A DNA stretch of 44,678 nt from Bacteroidales bacterium (GTDB taxonomy: Bacteria; Bacteroidota; Bacteroidia; Bacteroidales; Paludibacteraceae): contig SUXC01000019.1 of assembly GCA_015061165.1 (NCBI GenBank), positions 1 through 44,678 of the forward strand. Direction: 5' to 3'. The translations under genes and the position numbers were made by a program. The notes below the pieces were generated by a model, which saw only the letters and a list, made by a program, of their open reading frames with translations, did no database searches and had not been told where the DNA came from. Positions 23,625-32,829 of this stretch are shown here, one piece after another. How positions within the stretch are numbered: position 1 is the stretch's first letter; every line of letters starts with the position of its first letter.

Positions 23625-23658
23625 CCCATGAGCGCGCAATGTGTTGTTTTGCGCGCAA
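23625..23658. repeat. 34-bp hairpin repeat, copy 1
   Basis: Identical over 34 bp to 24070-24103. GCGCGCAA / TTGCGCGC (23632-23639/23649-23656) form an 8-bp stem. It lies 48 bases downstream of the stop of the small gene at 23706-24050, in the same relative place as copy 2 behind the next gene. Confidence 0.9.
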
Positions 23659-23705
23659 TGTGTTGTTGATTTATGTTGTTTATGTTGTTGTCTTAAATAT
23701 CCCTT

Positions 23706-24050
23706 TTATTTCTTTGGATACAACAATCTAAACACAAACGTGCGCAGCGATGCACATGGCTGTTTCTTCTTCTTTCGCGCTTGTGTTACATGCAGGCGAA
23801 ACTGTCTTTCGTACTCTGCGCGTTGCGTGGGGTCTGCCAGTTGCGTGTCCACCTCTTTCCACGTGTCGCGGAAGCGCGCTTGCGCTTGTTGTTGTGCCTC
23901 GGTGGGGTTGTCCACGCGATTGGGGTAATCCATGCCAATGCCGTATAATTGTCCCGTGTGCTTGTTGGCACGGATATAGATGCGCTCATTGCTGATGAAC
24001 TTGCCCGTGATTGAGGCAAATGGCGAAGAAGGAGTGATTTTTGACATAAG
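23706..24050 (-). CDS. Small hypothetical protein, three-copy family (114 aa)
   Basis: This is the second member of the unrecognised family seen at 382-741 and 24156-24548. I start it at MSKITPSSPF (24050) because this aligns with MAKVLLDAPV of the neighbour; a longer frame to 24074 begins inside the hairpin repeat. The middle TEAQQQAQARFRDTWKEVD, the ADPTQRAEYERQF helix and the C-terminal LRTFVFRLL match the family pattern. The protein is basic, soluble and has no signal peptide. It is flanked on both sides by the 34-bp hairpin repeat, like a small cassette. Confidence 0.6.
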   Translation of the reverse strand, partial: LMSKITPSSPFASITGKFISNERIYIRANKHTGQLYGIGMDYPNRVDNPTEAQQQAQARFRDTWKEVDTQLADPTQRAEYERQFRLHVTQARKKKKQPCASLRTFVFRLLYPKK

Positions 24051-24069
24051 ACGATTATTACTAATATTT

Positions 24070-24103
24070 CCCATGAGCGCGCAATGTGTTGTTTTGCGCG
24101 CAA
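24070..24103. repeat. 34-bp hairpin repeat, copy 2
   Basis: Second copy of the repeat at 23625-23658, 52 bases downstream of the stop of the 24156-24548 gene. The spacers between gene and repeat are also related (GTTGTTTA-GTTGTTG words), so gene, spacer and repeat appear to have been duplicated together. Confidence 0.9.
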
Positions 24104-24155
24104 ATGTTGTTGGATTAAGTTGTTTAAGTTGTTGATTAAAATAATTCTTGTTGTT

Positions 24156-24548
24156 TTATTTCTGTTCTTTCGCTTGGGTGTATAGTACATGGAATATATA
24201 CCCGTATAGTGTGGTGATTACTGGCTTGCGGCGCGATGAATAGGGCAAATGTTCATTGGAGGCAGAGGGTCGTTTGTACGATGGATTGTGCTTGTTTGTG
24301 TATGCAGCGAACTCTTTCTCCCATACTGCGCGTTTCTCTATATCCGCCATTTCGGCGTATGCTTGTTTGGAAATCTGACCAAACAGCGATGAGTTGCGTT
24401 TTTGTGTTTCCGATGGTGGTTGTTCGTTAGGGTGGGCAACTACGTATGCGTGGGTACGACCATTGCGCATACGGTAAATCACTTGTTGATGTTTAGATAT
24501 CGCTCCAGCCACCGCTGCTACAGGAGCATCAAGAAGAACTTTTGCCAT
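24156..24548 (-). CDS. Small hypothetical protein, three-copy family (130 aa)
   Basis: This is the third member of the unrecognised small-protein family. It begins MAKVLLDAPVAAVAGAISKH, followed by VIYRMRNGRTHAYVV, a PSETQKRNSSLF segment, the charged helix KRAVWEKEFAAYTNKH and a C-terminal LYGYIFHVLY. Of the three it most resembles the 23706-24050 neighbour in length and layout. No signal peptide or catalytic motif is evident. A TACCTTTG promoter about 150 bases upstream would give it a long leader, like the member at 382-741. Confidence 0.65.
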   Translation of the reverse strand: MAKVLLDAPVAAVAGAISKHQQVIYRMRNGRTHAYVVAHPNEQPPSETQKRNSSLFGQISKQAYAEMADIEKRAVWEKEFAAYTNKHNPSYKRPSASNEHLPYSSRRKPVITTLYGYIFHVLYTQAKEQK

Positions 24549-24696
24549 AATTATTTATATTGTTAAACCTGATTGTCTATATTGTTTATTATAAATTCCT
24601 TTTAATTTTGGTTAATTTTCTATAATTTTCTATAATTTTGGTAGCGCATACCCCTAAATCTTCTATAATTTTGGTAGTGCAAATCGCTTTCGCCTG

Positions 24697-24704
24697 CAAA
24701 GGTA
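24697..24704 (-). promoter_or_regulatory. Promoter of the small-protein pair (TACCTTTG on minus strand)
   Basis: TACCTTTG on the minus strand, about 150 bases before the 24548 start. The leader contains two copies of TTCTATAATTTTGGTA (about 24629 and 24661). Confidence 0.6.
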
Positions 24705-24784
24705 CTAAATTTCCCCGATACTACCAAATTTTTTTCGCTAAAAATATCATTTTTTTCTCATTTTCCCCTCCTCATATCTTTCTA

Positions 24785-24828
24785 TACATTCCCGACACAT
24801 ACCCGATACATTCCCGACACATACCCGA
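24785..24828. repeat. Two tandem copies of a 22-bp unit, followed by ATACCCC-type repeats
   Basis: TACATTCCCGACACATACCC plus GA is repeated exactly twice. It runs into a further series of ATACCCC(A/G)(C/T)GAAT words up to about 24890. It lies upstream of the small-protein promoter with no gene. Confidence 0.85.
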
Positions 24829-24890
24829 TACATACGTATACCCCATGAATACCCCACGAATATCCCACGTATACCCCGTGAATACCCCAC

Positions 24891-25250
24891 CTAAGGAATC
24901 TCTATGAGAGACAAGACACTGTACCCTTGCTCCTATTGGCTGTTCTGTACACGGCGGTAGCTCGCCGTGTGTCCTCCGTTCTCTTCCGTCCGTTTTTCTT
25001 GCGCTCCGCGCGTAGGCGGTCTCTTGTTGAATGTGCCAGTTTTTCGCCGTTCTATCTCCATTTCTATGTTCATTATCCCGAATGCTATTCGGGTGCCCAT
25101 GTTTATGCGATCTTGTGCCAATCACCCGATTTTGCCCTTAAAACCCCCATTTATATCTTAAAAATTGTTGCAAAAATCATAAGAAAAGTGATATTTTGCC
25201 AAAATGAAACACTTATTTGCGAATATAGAACTTCGTTCTCGTAAAAAAGT
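24891..25250. other. Gene-free spacer with hairpins
   Basis: No convincing gene is seen. The stretch includes CACGGCG / CGCCGTG (near 24951-24970, similar to the hairpin at 801-820) and CCCGAAT / ATTCGGG (near 25077-25092, also found near 44320). These shared hairpins link the spacer to the accessory ends of the window. Confidence 0.5.
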
Positions 25251-25252
25251 TG

Positions 25253-25260
25253 TATCTTTG
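25253..25260 (+). promoter_or_regulatory. Promoter of the 25289-32333 operon (TATCTTTG)
   Basis: TATCTTTG fits TAnnTTTG. It is 28 bases before the chosen ATG of the small membrane protein and drives it together with the giant gene. Confidence 0.6.
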
Positions 25261-25288
25261 CACGCATTTTTTCGATTTTATTAAAAAC

Positions 25289-25747
25289 ATGTTTGACAAC
25301 GAAGTATCGTATAGTAACTCTTATAAAGGATTCTCTTTTAGAGAAAGTTTTACGAATAGCGGGAGTCAGGACACCCATGCCTCTAACTCCCCCTTTACCG
25401 TATTAACTTCCGACAAAGAGGTACACTCGTTTTCAACCGCCACTTATGACTCTGACAATTGGAATGCCTATTCTACGACAGGCACCAGTTCTTTTGTGGA
25501 TATTCACCAACAGGTATCCCAGAGTGTAGCATCTACATTCCTGCCCCAAATGCGAGCAGGCATTCAATTCCCCGACTCTACGCAGGGTGGGTATGTACCA
25601 CCTACAGGACAGACCGACTCAGAGTTTGCTTCGCCCATTGGAGAGCCCCTGTTCCCGATATTGCTGCTGGCATGCCTCTATACCATAGGGCGTTGTCTGA
25701 CTTCTTACATACGAAAACTCAAATCCGTTAACCCACTCAAACCCTAA
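25289..25747 (+). CDS. Small protein with C-terminal PIGEP-helix-basic tail (152 aa)
   Basis: I do not recognise a family. I start at ATG 25289 because the longer frame would begin upstream of the -7 element. The N-terminal part (1-110) is polar, rich in Ser, Thr and aromatic residues and has no signal peptide. Residues 116-120 are PIGEP, followed by a hydrophobic helix LFPILLLACLYTIG and a basic tail RCLTSYIRKLK. This tripartite end looks like an exosortase-type or tail-anchor signal. The giant T9SS cargo gene begins four bases after its stop, so the two are co-expressed. It may help deliver or anchor the giant protein. Confidence 0.6.
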   Translation: MFDNEVSYSNSYKGFSFRESFTNSGSQDTHASNSPFTVLTSDKEVHSFSTATYDSDNWNAYSTTGTSSFVDIHQQVSQSVASTFLPQMRAGIQFPDSTQGGYVPPTGQTDSEFASPIGEPLFPILLLACLYTIGRCLTSYIRKLKSVNPLKP

Positions 25748-25751
25748 GCAT

Positions 25752-28700
25752 ATGAAAAAACATATTCTCCTCACCCTCTGCGCCCTAATTGCTCTGGTCA
25801 GCAACACCTTCGCGCAAATACAAAACGGTGACATTATTACCATATCCTCGAATAACTACTACTTGGCGGTGAATGCCAATAATAATGGTATTACTACCGT
25901 TTCGATGGAAAATGCCACTCTCACTACAGCCATATTGTGGAAGGTTACGATTAGTAACGATCAATATTCTTTTACGAGCGTCGCTGCAAGCGAAGCAAAC
26001 AAAAATGCAGGTTTGGCTCGCAGCAATACCTCGCTTGCATTAGCAGCCACCCCTTCTGCCTTCCAATTTGGCACCAACGGTTTGGTAAATAATATTCCCA
26101 ACGAGACAACAGGACGATTGTATTATGATGCAGGTAGCGGTATCCGAAGATATTATTATATCAACTATCAAAGTTCCAATTGGGGAACTGGTTCTTGGAA
26201 CTTGTCTAGGCAAAATAATACCAATTATTCCTCAAACACCACCCTCCTCACCCTCGAAAAATGGGAGTACAAAGAAGAGCAAGGTGGCTTGACGGGTACG
26301 TTCAGTTCGCCTGTGCTACACTTCGAGTTGGCTAAAAATGAAGAAGAAGTTGCCGACCAGGCAGATACCCTGCAATTCTGGGTCACGCGTACCCCCGCAC
26401 AAACCTATTACTATTGCGTGCCTCGTCAGGGCGAAAGCCATTCGACAATCCAGTTATCAACTACTACGCCCCCCTCCAAGATAGAACTCTACTCCATTTC
26501 CTTCCAATGGGAAAGCAATAATAATAGCAACGCTATATTATCCGCCCAAGCAGGTACATATGACAATCCCGAGGCAATCACCAAGCGTCCACTATTATCT
26601 GTATCGAACACCCCTGTAGTGGGCGCTGATACACTTACCTGTGATGTCACTCTCACTCCTATCGGCACCAGCCCAATGAATATGACGGATGGTGCAGGCA
26701 ACTGGATTGACCTCACAGACAACCTCGTGGCTGTCTTTAGAGAGAAAGACGACCCAAATGAGACAAGATACGAAACAAAAACCTTCATCCTGCGCCACTC
26801 CTATCACAAAGTGCCGTTGCCTGCTTTCGTCATCACGCCTACTCCTGTGTCCTATACGTTTGGCAGGAATAGCGAAACCACCAATATAACCTTTGAATGT
26901 ACCCACCAACACGGCTATGAGGTGTATTCGCCTGCCGACAAGTTGGTATACACCGAACGAACACTGCACGAACAACTGAAATTAGGTGGCGCAATCGACC
27001 GCGCGAACAAAACGGCGAAAGCGGAGTTCTCTTTCCAGAACCAGCAGGACTTGACTACTGCCGATTGGGTCGCTCAGACCGAAGACAGCAGCCTTGCCAA
27101 CAATACCCTTTCCATCACCGCGCAAGAAAACACAACGGGCATGAACCGCCAAGCCCGATTGGTGTGTAAGGTATCCTACCAATGCGATGTTAATGGCATG
27201 TACGAAGATAATGTCACTATTCAACTGCGCCAACGCGCCAAAGATGGTGCTATCACCCTGCAACCTAACCACGGATATGCCAACAATGTCTTTGGCAAGA
27301 ACCCATATAATAATGCAGATGAACAACAAGTACATACCGCAGAACAGACTATCTACTACGAGCCAGGTGATGAGATAGACCTTGTTCTACCCGAAGCAAA
27401 CTTCATGGGATACAAACGCTGGTATGACTACGAAACAGGTTGTAACCCCGTCTATAACAGAGAACCCGTCGATCGAACTACTTGGCATAGAGCACCAGCA
27501 GGTACCAACATCAACACCTCAAACGGCGACTCGTATGGTATATACTCTACTACCAATACTAATACCACCAATCCAATCCTCTACGGTTGGACTGATGGTG
27601 CAGCACATATCATGGCATGCGATGTCAGCAACTACACAGATTATGCTATCCTCTACAACGAGGCAGGCGATATAGATACTATCGTTGAGCCTACGCTCTC
27701 CTACCGCCAACTATGGCATATCCGCCCTGCCAGCGAGATGGCAGATAAGTTTGCGGCACTTGCAGAAGGCGAATACTTGGAAGTGCACAACTATATGGCT
27801 CCTACCAACAAGAATATCTTCCTCGTTCCCGACTACGGACACAACCGCGAGGTGTTATCTCATAACAATTACTTCTACTACGCAGGCGCCAACAAAACCA
27901 ATATCCAGCGCATTAAGGGCAATGCCAAGTGGTACGACGAGACAGGCAAGGACATCACACCACGCACCTATAATGCCAAGGACTTCCTATCATTGGAATC
28001 CAACACCACAGGTACCAAGACCTACTACCTGCGTGCTGAAGGTGTGTTGCCAGATGGCAAAGACCTGTTGATTGCTAAGTTTGTGGTGAACTTCGTGGAT
28101 ATCAACACACATGGTCCTATCGCACCATCCAGCAAGGTCAATGCACTCATCACGCGTAAGCAAATCACCGAAGAGTATATATTGCTGGAAGAAATCACCT
28201 TCAACTACGACCCTCTGCCCAAGGGAACGGCATACGAACCCATCTACCACCCTCTGCCTTGGGGCGAGAGTACATATGGTTACTTCTACTCCAATGGTCT
28301 CTTGGGCGGCGAAGACAAATACCACCAACATGACAACCGCAAACGCAACCCTTCCATTCCATACTATGGCGAGTACTTCCTGACCAACTATATGAACGCC
28401 GACTGGGCAGAAGGTGCGCAACACGGTGGAGCACAAAATGGCTACGCCCTCTTCGTGGACGGAACGACTGAACCAGGACTGGTAGCAAGTATCTCCACCA
28501 ATGCCAAGATTTGTAGCGGTCAGACCATGTACTGCACCATGTGGCTGCTCAACCCTCGTAAGTCAGAGGACGGCTCCGCCAACCCCATCTTCCGTTGCAA
28601 TATCCAAGGACGCAATCAAGACGAAAATGGCGTTTGGGGTGAGTGGGAAGAAGTAGGTGTGTTCTTCGTAGGTCCTGTGCAAGGTGCAGGCAGAGGATGG

Positions 28701-31700
28701 CACCAAATCAATTTCCCAGTACTGAGCGAAGACCAATCCTACGAGGAGACACGCGTATCCATTTACAATTTTGGTATGGGTAATAATGGTAACGACTTTA
28801 TGGTGGACGATATCTGTCTGTACGCTTCACCACTGCCTTTGGCTGCCTACCAAGCCACTATGGGTTGCGAGTCCTTTACCGATGCCGCCAACACCAGTAC
28901 TGCCGTAGTGGTGCGTATGGACTATTCTGAACTGACAATCTATAATGGCGTACCTGCCGACGAAAGCAAATACGCCTACTATCAGATATACAATAATACG
29001 GACGCTCATATTATCGAACTCACCGCGCCTGTCAAAGATGCTAACGGTGATATTACCTACCAACCTGCGTATTACGATGAAGAAGGTACCAATACGCACA
29101 ACGAATACGGTTCAGTAGCCATCCCAAGACCTAACTATGTACCAACAACAGATAATAGGGACGATATCCAAACCAGTGTCAGGGAATATATCGACGGCTT
29201 GATTGATGGCTCCATGCGTCACGGCAAGTGCTTCGTCTATGACCGCGTGACAGGCAAATACTTCCTCTATGTTATCCACATCATCCCCAACGTGGATCAC
29301 CATAGCAACGAGGGGTACGAGAACCATGTCGCGCACTCGCACTTGGAGAAAGACAAGGACTATGAACTGCGTATTTCGCACTCCCCCGACCAGTTGGGAG
29401 ATGCAGACTGCGCTTCTACCACACCGCTGCATGCCACACAAGACACCTATATCAAACTGAACACCGAAGGCGAAGAACCACTCCGCGTAGAGTGTATAGA
29501 CAATGTGTGTGCCAACGACTTCCACATGCTGGAGGTAAAAGTGCAAAACACCTTTGCTACCAGTGTCGGTGGCTCGCTACAGACCGTCGAAGCCAATGTG
29601 CATGCCGACTGGCTATGGGGCTATGACTTTGATGATGTATTCTGCGATCACCTGACCATGACGCATGAGCAGGAAGAGGCTGCCAATGTGGCGTTCGCGG
29701 AGCAATACGGTTGCACGCGCGCTGAACTCCGAGCTGCTATAGCCGCCATGCGACGTGTACCTACCAATGATGACCCTAACCCCAACTACCAAGTAGATAA
29801 CTACCGCAACTTGCAGGTGGTAAAAGACGAAAATGACAATATCTTGTTCTCTCAAGAGCAAAAAGACCTCATTACACGCCTATGCCAAGAGGGCTTGCTG
29901 TCGCTCTATAACACCAACGAGATGTTCTACCTCGGTTCGGAGGATATCGCCCGCTATTGGGTATATCCTGTAGCAAATGATGCGAGCGTGGTCATCAACG
30001 GCGAGACGTACATCCTCCACGATTGCGACGAGCCCAAATGGGTGAAGGTGCAATCGGCCGCTTCGGAATACGGTGTGAACATTTCCCCTGAAGACTTTGA
30101 CGCTTCCAAAATAGATCCACAGCACCTGCAACTGCCTACCGTGCGCGTGGTGCAACCCACCGCAGGCAATACCGAAATAGCAATACCTATCAAGGAGATT
30201 GTGGGACAAACACAACTATACTCCACCTTGTATTCGGGCACTAACCTCACCATTGATTTAGCTAATCCTATTCACGAGGTGCTGGAGTTTGTGTACCTGC
30301 AGTACGACCGAATCGAAGTGGCACCAGCACCCACCTCATGGGAGGTAGGCGAGAAATACCTCATGCGTATGTCCTTCTACGACAAAGAGGGTTATGCCTA
30401 TATCGGAGGCGATGAAGGCAACTGCCGCGTAGGATATGTATATTTCTATGTTATGATTGTTCCCAACACGGTACAATGGACAGGTGCTGTATCCAACGAA
30501 TGGGGCGATGACGACAACTGGGTCGGCGTTCATGATGACGGCACACTCATGGACATAGGCCATGCTCCTTTGGCTGAAACCAATGTCATTATTCCTGCAT
30601 TACCCGAAGATAAACCTTATCCAAGTGTTGGCACAACCGACTTATATCCAAAGGATATCCACTACGCACACAACGCCTGCAACGACATCTATTTTGCCGT
30701 AGGCGCGATGCTGCATAACCAACATCTGCTGGATTACAATCGCGCCTTTGTGGATATGAAGATTCAGGCAGCCCAGTGGAACGCCATGGCACCACCGCTC
30801 AATGGTATGTACACAGGCGACATCTATGTGCCACACGAGGGAGCGTATCCGTCTGGTAGTAGCGTGGAATACACCAGCATCAGCGGCACCAACGGACACA
30901 GCGATTATCCATTCGTCGTTCACGAGTTTGCAGGAGCGCGCGCACTGGGTGCGCCATATGTCTTCTGGCAATCGTTCTACAACCAACGCGCTACCATCTA
31001 CCACGACAATGGTAACACCTCATCTCCTGCGCTCACCCAAGAAGCCCTTTTCGCCCAAACCAACTCGCTCAGCGAACAACTACTACCGGGTACGGGCTTC
31101 CAAGTCTTGGGCTTCGGACCTACCCACGGCGAAAACGACGAGATCATCGTTCGCTTGCCCAAACCCGACAACTCATACGACTACTACGACAGCAAGGGCA
31201 ATCCTTCAGGACAGAGCATCAGCGTTACCCACTCCTCTAAACTGGCATTCAACCCTACCAATGGCGTGATGACCATTACCCTGCAAAACGACTTGGCAAG
31301 CCGCCAGTTCATGTTCGGTAACCCCACAATGGCGTATGTCGATATGGCTGCCTTCCTCAAGGAAAATGAGAATATTTTAGCCCCTAAATACTACACCATT
31401 GACAATAGTACATGGAGTGCGCAAAACCTCTACTCCATAGAGGCGAATGGCACGGGCTTATTAGCTCCTATGCGCTCTGTCATGTTGGAACTCAAAGAGG
31501 GTAGCAGCGACACGCGCTCTATTCAATTGAGCTTGTCGCACGAGCATTTGAAGTTAAACAACCCTGCGCCTGCGGCGGACGACCAGCCCGCGAATATCCC
31601 TGCACGCCACATGGCTGCTTCTACTGACGAGCCACAGGGTATGACCATTTACGCGACTACCGCCAACGGACAAACCCAATGTATGCTCTTTGCGGTACCA

Positions 31701-32333
31701 GAAGCCACTGACACCTACCTCAGCCACGAGGATGTGCTCTTCGTATCTACAGGTGTAGAGACAGCCAACATATTGACCACACCTATTAATATGTACACCG
31801 TCTCCAACCAAGTGCCTATGATGATTGATGTGCGTCAAAACATAGACACCGTGCCTGTATCCATGTTGGTGCACCCTGACTACCGAACCGAGAAGGTAGA
31901 GTTTGCGTTCTACCTGACCATGAATTGGGACAAAGAGTGTTATTTCTATGATGCGGTAACAGGCGAGCGTGTGCGTATTATGGATGGTACAATCATAGAG
32001 CGCCCTGCGCCTCAGAACCACGAGAATCGCTATTATATCGTTGGTCCCGACCGCACTTCCAACGGCGAGAACACCGAGACGGCTATTCCTACTATCCATC
32101 CAGACGATATGCAAGTTTGGGCATACTCCGAACAAACAGGCGAGATCACAGTCTGCTCCAACGATATTATTCAGTCGGTAACCGTGTATGACATCGCGGG
32201 TCGCCTCATTGCCCATAAGGCGCTCGACTTGCTCTATAATCAAGTATCGTTACCAGTAGGTCAAGGCATACACATCGCCGAAGTTACCCTCCGCGACAAC
32301 TCCAAGCACTACACCCGCACCATTGTAAAATAG
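25752..32333 (+). CDS. Giant secreted surface protein with T9SS C-terminal sorting domain (2193 aa)
   Basis: This 2193-residue protein has a signal peptide at 1-21 (MKKHILLTLCALIALVSNTF). The following NGDIITISSNNYYLAVNANN looks like a beta-trefoil or ricin-like start. It is then beta-rich with many Asn, Thr and Tyr. A jelly-roll, carbohydrate-binding-like segment ends near 1030 (NDFMVDDICLYASP). At about 1574-1600 is VQWTGAVSNEWGDDDNWVG, a motif common in bacterial surface proteins ahead of beta-helices. Residues from about 2120 form the type A T9SS domain (SVTVYDIAGRLIAHKALDLL, SLPVGQGIHIAEVTLRD, final TIVK). No catalytic motif is recognised; an adhesin or polymer-binding role is likely. 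Confidence 0.85.
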   Translation: MKKHILLTLCALIALVSNTFAQIQNGDIITISSNNYYLAVNANNNGITTVSMENATLTTAILWKVTISNDQYSFTSVAASEANKNAGLARSNTSLALAATPSAFQFGTNGLVNNIPNETTGRLYYDAGSGIRRYYYINYQSSNWGTGSWNLSRQNNTNYSSNTTLLTLEKWEYKEEQGGLTGTFSSPVLHFELAKNEEEVADQADTLQFWVTRTPAQTYYYCVPRQGESHSTIQLSTTTPPSKIELYSISFQWESNNNSNAILSAQAGTYDNPEAITKRPLLSVSNTPVVGADTLTCDVTLTPIGTSPMNMTDGAGNWIDLTDNLVAVFREKDDPNETRYETKTFILRHSYHKVPLPAFVITPTPVSYTFGRNSETTNITFECTHQHGYEVYSPADKLVYTERTLHEQLKLGGAIDRANKTAKAEFSFQNQQDLTTADWVAQTEDSSLANNTLSITAQENTTGMNRQARLVCKVSYQCDVNGMYEDNVTIQLRQRAKDGAITLQPNHGYANNVFGKNPYNNADEQQVHTAEQTIYYEPGDEIDLVLPEANFMGYKRWYDYETGCNPVYNREPVDRTTWHRAPAGTNINTSNGDSYGIYSTTNTNTTNPILYGWTDGAAHIMACDVSNYTDYAILYNEAGDIDTIVEPTLSYRQLWHIRPASEMADKFAALAEGEYLEVHNYMAPTNKNIFLVPDYGHNREVLSHNNYFYYAGANKTNIQRIKGNAKWYDETGKDITPRTYNAKDFLSLESNTTGTKTYYLRAEGVLPDGKDLLIAKFVVNFVDINTHGPIAPSSKVNALITRKQITEEYILLEEITFNYDPLPKGTAYEPIYHPLPWGESTYGYFYSNGLLGGEDKYHQHDNRKRNPSIPYYGEYFLTNYMNADWAEGAQHGGAQNGYALFVDGTTEPGLVASISTNAKICSGQTMYCTMWLLNPRKSEDGSANPIFRCNIQGRNQDENGVWGEWEEVGVFFVGPVQGAGRGWHQINFPVLSEDQSYEETRVSIYNFGMGNNGNDFMVDDICLYASPLPLAAYQATMGCESFTDAANTSTAVVVRMDYSELTIYNGVPADESKYAYYQIYNNTDAHIIELTAPVKDANGDITYQPAYYDEEGTNTHNEYGSVAIPRPNYVPTTDNRDDIQTSVREYIDGLIDGSMRHGKCFVYDRVTGKYFLYVIHIIPNVDHHSNEGYENHVAHSHLEKDKDYELRISHSPDQLGDADCASTTPLHATQDTYIKLNTEGEEPLRVECIDNVCANDFHMLEVKVQNTFATSVGGSLQTVEANVHADWLWGYDFDDVFCDHLTMTHEQEEAANVAFAEQYGCTRAELRAAIAAMRRVPTNDDPNPNYQVDNYRNLQVVKDENDNILFSQEQKDLITRLCQEGLLSLYNTNEMFYLGSEDIARYWVYPVANDASVVINGETYILHDCDEPKWVKVQSAASEYGVNISPEDFDASKIDPQHLQLPTVRVVQPTAGNTEIAIPIKEIVGQTQLYSTLYSGTNLTIDLANPIHEVLEFVYLQYDRIEVAPAPTSWEVGEKYLMRMSFYDKEGYAYIGGDEGNCRVGYVYFYVMIVPNTVQWTGAVSNEWGDDDNWVGVHDDGTLMDIGHAPLAETNVIIPALPEDKPYPSVGTTDLYPKDIHYAHNACNDIYFAVGAMLHNQHLLDYNRAFVDMKIQAAQWNAMAPPLNGMYTGDIYVPHEGAYPSGSSVEYTSISGTNGHSDYPFVVHEFAGARALGAPYVFWQSFYNQRATIYHDNGNTSSPALTQEALFAQTNSLSEQLLPGTGFQVLGFGPTHGENDEIIVRLPKPDNSYDYYDSKGNPSGQSISVTHSSKLAFNPTNGVMTITLQNDLASRQFMFGNPTMAYVDMAAFLKENENILAPKYYTIDNSTWSAQNLYSIEANGTGLLAPMRSVMLELKEGSSDTRSIQLSLSHEHLKLNNPAPAADDQPANIPARHMAASTDEPQGMTIYATTANGQTQCMLFAVPEATDTYLSHEDVLFVSTGVETANILTTPINMYTVSNQVPMMIDVRQNIDTVPVSMLVHPDYRTEKVEFAFYLTMNWDKECYFYDAVTGERVRIMDGTIIERPAPQNHENRYYIVGPDRTSNGENTETAIPTIHPDDMQVWAYSEQTGEITVCSNDIIQSVTVYDIAGRLIAHKALDLLYNQVSLPVGQGIHIAEVTLRDNSKHYTRTIVK

Positions 32334-32419
32334 CCAATACCCCATATCCGATATCCGATCCCCGATATCGGTTGTCGGATTCTGGATTCCAGCTGCTGGC
32401 AACCAGATAACCCCCCTAA

Positions 32420-32451
32420 AAAAGCCACCTGTCCTCTGACAAGTGGCTTTT
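32420..32451 (+). terminator. Terminator after the giant gene
   Basis: AAAAGCCAC / GTGGCTTTT stem with inner TGTC-CTCT-GACA, ending in TTTTCT. It lies 90 bases beyond the stop codon. Confidence 0.75.
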
Positions 32452-32557
32452 CTCAATCAGTATTTTGTTGCACTCTCGGAGTATTCGCCGAGTATCTTCC
32501 TTGCCGCGGCAGGGAGTGCGGGGTCCCCGAAAAAGCCTCCTGCTTTTTGGGGTGCTT

Positions 32558-32781
32558 TTGATTGCCGCGGAATGTTGTCTATGTTGTCTTCTTAACCACC
32601 CGCACTCCTTGTTTCCGTGTCCATCTGTGCGATCCGTGGGCGGTTATATTTCCTTGCCGCGGCAGGGAGTTGATTGCCGCGGAATGTTGTCTATATTGTC
32701 TTCCTAACCACCCGCATTCCATGTTTCCGTGTCCATCCGTGCGATCCGTGGGCGGTTATATTTCCTTGCCGCTGAGCAGTG
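32558..32781. repeat. 112-bp tandem repeat (two full copies)
   Basis: The unit starting TTGATTGCCGCGG occurs at 32558 and again at 32670, nearly identical over 112 bp. A partial copy precedes it (from about 32497, TTGCCGCGGCAGGGAG) and a decayed one follows to about 32815. Short frames within it are repetitive and not credible genes. It fills the space between the convergent giant gene and tnaA. Confidence 0.85.
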
Positions 32782-32829
32782 TTGGCGAAGCGGAAGAGTT
32801 GTCTATGTTGTCTTCCCCCAAAAGACACC

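Noticed and set aside
24051..24074. Longer start (MGNISNNR) for the 23706 gene
   Set aside because: It begins within the hairpin repeat, while the downstream MSK aligns with MAK of the paralogue.
23600..24910. CRISPR array
   Set aside because: Repeats here are either tandem words without spacers or only two copies 445 bp apart with a gene between; no array structure and no cas genes.
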